DNA of 64,000 nucleotides from NCBI RefSeq assembly GCF_015689335.1, contig NZ_CP065053.1, forward strand, positions 3,534,001 to 3,598,000, in the 5' to 3' direction. A program made the position numbers and the translations under genes. The notes beneath the pieces were generated by a model, which was given only the letters and a program-made list of their open reading frames with translations, did no database searches and was not told the DNA's origin. Shown one piece after another: positions 62,517-64,000 of this stretch. This stretch comes from Massilia antarctica (GTDB taxonomy: Bacteria; Pseudomonadota; Gammaproteobacteria; Burkholderiales; Burkholderiaceae_D). Every line of letters starts with the position of its first letter. The first letter of the stretch is position 1.

Positions 62517-63238
62517 CTGACCTGGCCCGGCGGATCGTGCAGGGGCAGTGCGAGCTGTGAGGTAGGGCCTGTAACCGCGTTCTTGCGGGCCTGGATCTTC
62601 GCGAAGTGCTCTTCAGTGGCTGTGCGCTCGATCAAAGGTGCCGATGCCTGCACAGCTTGCTTCACGCCACCCTTGGTCAGTTCGGAATAGTGCTTAGTGC
62701 CGGCAGCCTCGTTGTGGATGGTGTGCCCGGTCGAAATCGGCACTTTGTTTCTGACGGAAAGACGGTAAGCCGCCACGTGCAGAATCTCCTTGTCATCAGC
62801 AGTCGCTGGCTCGAGGTCGGGATCGACGTCAAACTGCTTGAAGTAGTGATCCTCGAGTGCTGAGAATGCATCCCATGCCCGATCTGTTTCGATCATCTTT
62901 GCGTGCCTGGTCGCGCCACGATCGGTCCACAAAATCAGGGAGCGTGTCTTCGCTGAAATTTGCAACCCTCTTAAAGAAGGTCGCAAATCTTTGAGAGCCC
63001 GTCCAGATACCTTGTAGTAGTGCAGCCCCGAGTTAAAACGAAGCGAGTTGCGGGCGAAGTTCTGCTGGATGTGCTTTGCCTCCGTCTCGTACAGCTGCGC
63101 CAAGAGCTCTGTCGTGATGACGGTTTGCCCATTCCATTGGATGCGTGGCAGCGCGGCTGCACGTACTTTGAGCGACTGCATGGTGACCTGCCGCCCGGCG
63201 GCATCGGCCAGCAGATCGCTTGGTGGGCGGCCGCTCAT
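62513..63238 (-). CDS. ORF6N-domain protein, antirepressor-like
   Basis: A 241-residue protein. The ORF6N domain spans about 28-130: LPRIQWNGQTVITTELLAQLYETEAKHIQQNFARNSLRF, GLHYYKVSG and LILWTDRGATRHAKMIETDRAWDAF. ORF6N proteins are phage DNA-binding or antirepressor proteins often found beside repressor genes. ATG 63238 overlaps the upstream stop in the junction box GGAAGTGCAGCATGA; ATG 63181 is a possible shorter start. The C-terminal part has no recognised domain. Confidence 0.82.
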   Translation of the reverse strand: MSGRPPSDLLADAAGRQVTMQSLKVRAAALPRIQWNGQTVITTELLAQLYETEAKHIQQNFARNSLRFNSGLHYYKVSGRALKDLRPSLRGLQISAKTRSLILWTDRGATRHAKMIETDRAWDAFSALEDHYFKQFDVDPDLEPATADDKEILHVAAYRLSVRNKVPISTGHTIHNEAAGTKHYSELTKGGVKQAVQASAPLIERTATEEHFAKIQARKNAVTGPTSQLALPLHDPPGQVS

Positions 63239-63477
63239 GCTGCACTTCCGACGAAGGCGGCAAGGTCGCGTGTCGCGCCGGCGGCCAGGCTAACGCAGGT
63301 TTCCGGGGGCGTACGGCGCTCGACGGTGGGAAGGATGTCAATAACGCTAAGCAGGGCAGCAGCTGCGCCAAGACAGACACCAGCGGCTTTGATGTGCTCG
63401 GCAAAGCCGCCGGGGATTGATGCAGAGCGTGCGGTCGAGATCGCTTTGCTGGTTCTGGGTGTGTTGTTGATGGTCAT
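63235..63477 (-). CDS. Small orphan element protein
   Basis: An 80-residue protein, ATG 63477 with GAGG five bases upstream. The middle (AAGVCLGAAAALLSVIDILPT) is hydrophobic and may be a membrane or buried helix. It ends VGSAA, from the same junction box as genes in the orphan run. Function unknown. Confidence 0.5.
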   Translation of the reverse strand: MTINNTPRTSKAISTARSASIPGGFAEHIKAAGVCLGAAAALLSVIDILPTVERRTPPETCVSLAAGATRDLAAFVGSAA

Positions 63478-63543
63478 GTTCGCCTCAGGTCGTTGGGACT
63501 GAGACGGACTTTACACAAGAAAATTTAGCAACGCAAGAAATAC

Positions 63544-63558
63544 TAGCATTCGATGCTA
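63544..63558. promoter_or_regulatory. Palindrome between the XRE repressor and the next gene
   Basis: TAGCAT-TCG-ATGCTA has perfect 6-bp arms and lies 66 bases upstream of the 63477 start. A partial repeat (TTAGCAACGC) lies at 63524-63533. It may be an operator for the XRE repressor encoded just upstream. Confidence 0.45.
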
Positions 63559-63561
63559 ATT

Positions 63562-64000
63562 TTATTTCTCTAGCTCTCCCCATTCCCATACTTCAAAGGC
63601 TTGCAATTGTGAAAGTATCGCGTCCCGTTGACGTTTTGTAGTCAGCTTGTCGAAGGCCGCGCCAATTAACACAGCCTGAGGCGAAAGCAATTTCCGACGC
63701 CGCTCTCTATCTTCGACCATTCCTCTTTCGAGGTCAGTTAGCAAAGTGCTGAGTGACGTGAGCATTTCGTTGCCCAAAGCCGCCACCTGAGCAACTGCTG
63801 ATCCATAGGTTAGAAATTCAGGAGTCGTTTGCAGTGCGTCGGCAACCGCTTGCAGCCGTGATCGCTTAGGAGCGGTGCCTCCTTCTTTCTCCCACTGTTG
63901 AACAGTCTGCCATGCAGAGACGCCGACCTTTTCCGCCAACTCTTTCATTGACATACCGAGTTCTTCACGGCGCTGCTTAATTCGAGTGTGTATGGTATCC
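63562..64000 (-). CDS. XRE-family (CI-like) repressor, 5' end outside the window
   Basis: The frame is open to the right edge and reads DTIHTRIKQRREELGMSMKELAEKVGVSAWQTVQQWE, a complete helix-turn-helix; the start codon is probably just beyond base 64000. An internal ATG at 63954 would cut off the first helix. The C-terminal part (TPEFLTYGSAVAQVAALGNEMLTSLSTLLTDLERGM..) is a helical oligomerisation region without a LexA-type peptidase Ser/Lys pair. It is the likely lysogeny repressor of the element. Confidence 0.82.
   Translation of the reverse strand, partial: DTIHTRIKQRREELGMSMKELAEKVGVSAWQTVQQWEKEGGTAPKRSRLQAVADALQTTPEFLTYGSAVAQVAALGNEMLTSLSTLLTDLERGMVEDRERRRKLLSPQAVLIGAAFDKLTTKRQRDAILSQLQAFEVWEWGELEK

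Larger units (their letters stand above)
56110..64000. mobile_element. Integrated phage-like element, left part
   Basis: The element starts at the ssrA fragment and continues past the window. It carries a tyrosine integrase, excisionase, at least twelve small orphan genes in one leftward run, two divergent Arc-type repressors with three operators, an ORF6N antirepressor-like protein and an XRE repressor. No structural or lysis genes are in view, so prophage and satellite or genomic island remain possible. Confidence 0.75.

Overview
The window is GC-rich bacterial DNA. Its gene content (two-gene GspA/GspB cassette, CbpA/CbpM, CsbD proteins, a FliT-like chaperone, a bufferin operon, and dense REP-like and GGGGTCTGACC palindromes) fits a flagellated betaproteobacterium, most likely Oxalobacteraceae (Massilia/Duganella/Janthinobacterium type). 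That placement is inferred from protein character; no rRNA or other taxonomic marker lies in the window.

Layout. 1-2.7 kb: end of a TonB-dependent receptor, a DUF4157 (eCIS-core) protein with an unassigned C-terminal domain, and a ParE/RHH toxin-antitoxin pair. 2.9-13.6 kb: a secreted TPR-like protein, then a nine-gene leftward amino-sugar operon (BadF-type kinase, GntR regulator, NagA deacetylase, SIS-type deaminase, ABC binding protein, two permeases, an AmpG-like MFS permease, ABC ATPase) with a near-consensus promoter and a 16-bp operator-like palindrome. 13.8-21.2 kb: a DUF2807 protein, two paralogous small secreted proteins, a LysR regulator, small proteins, GspA/GspB and MobB. 21.3-23.3 kb: a bufferin (copper-binding RiPP) operon whose MNIO enzyme is fused to its BufC-like partner. 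24-34 kb: housekeeping genes (S4 protein, fumarase C, FimV-like protein, class I aminotransferase), an IS1182-type element sitting in the loop of a REP-like palindrome, FliT, HDOD, LysR and isochorismatase genes. 34-48 kb: M1, M13 and S9 peptidases, CsbD proteins, MATE efflux, a beta/gamma-crystallin protein, a dihaem cytochrome c and CbpA/CbpM. 48-55.4 kb: DJ-1/PfpI, an FMN reductase, a frameshifted two-CxxC protein, DUF5063, and a BlaI/BlaR1-like/AmpC-like cluster with a perfect 16-bp palindromic operator.

From about 56.11 kb to the right edge lies an integrated element, probably a prophage or phage-like island. Its left boundary is a 26-nt piece that reads as the 3' end of tmRNA (ssrA), preceded by tandem copies of the region downstream of ssrA. 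The element carries an integrase and excisionase, a run of translationally coupled orphan genes, a divergent pair of Arc-type repressors with three near-identical operators, an ORF6N antirepressor-like protein and an XRE repressor cut by the window edge. Several orphan genes share a junction box that is at once the upstream gene's C-terminal Gly-Gly-Ala-Ala codons, the ribosome binding site and the next start codon, and one gene pair is duplicated in tandem (A-B-A-B). The orphan cassette and the bufferin fusion are the best candidates for under-described biology here.
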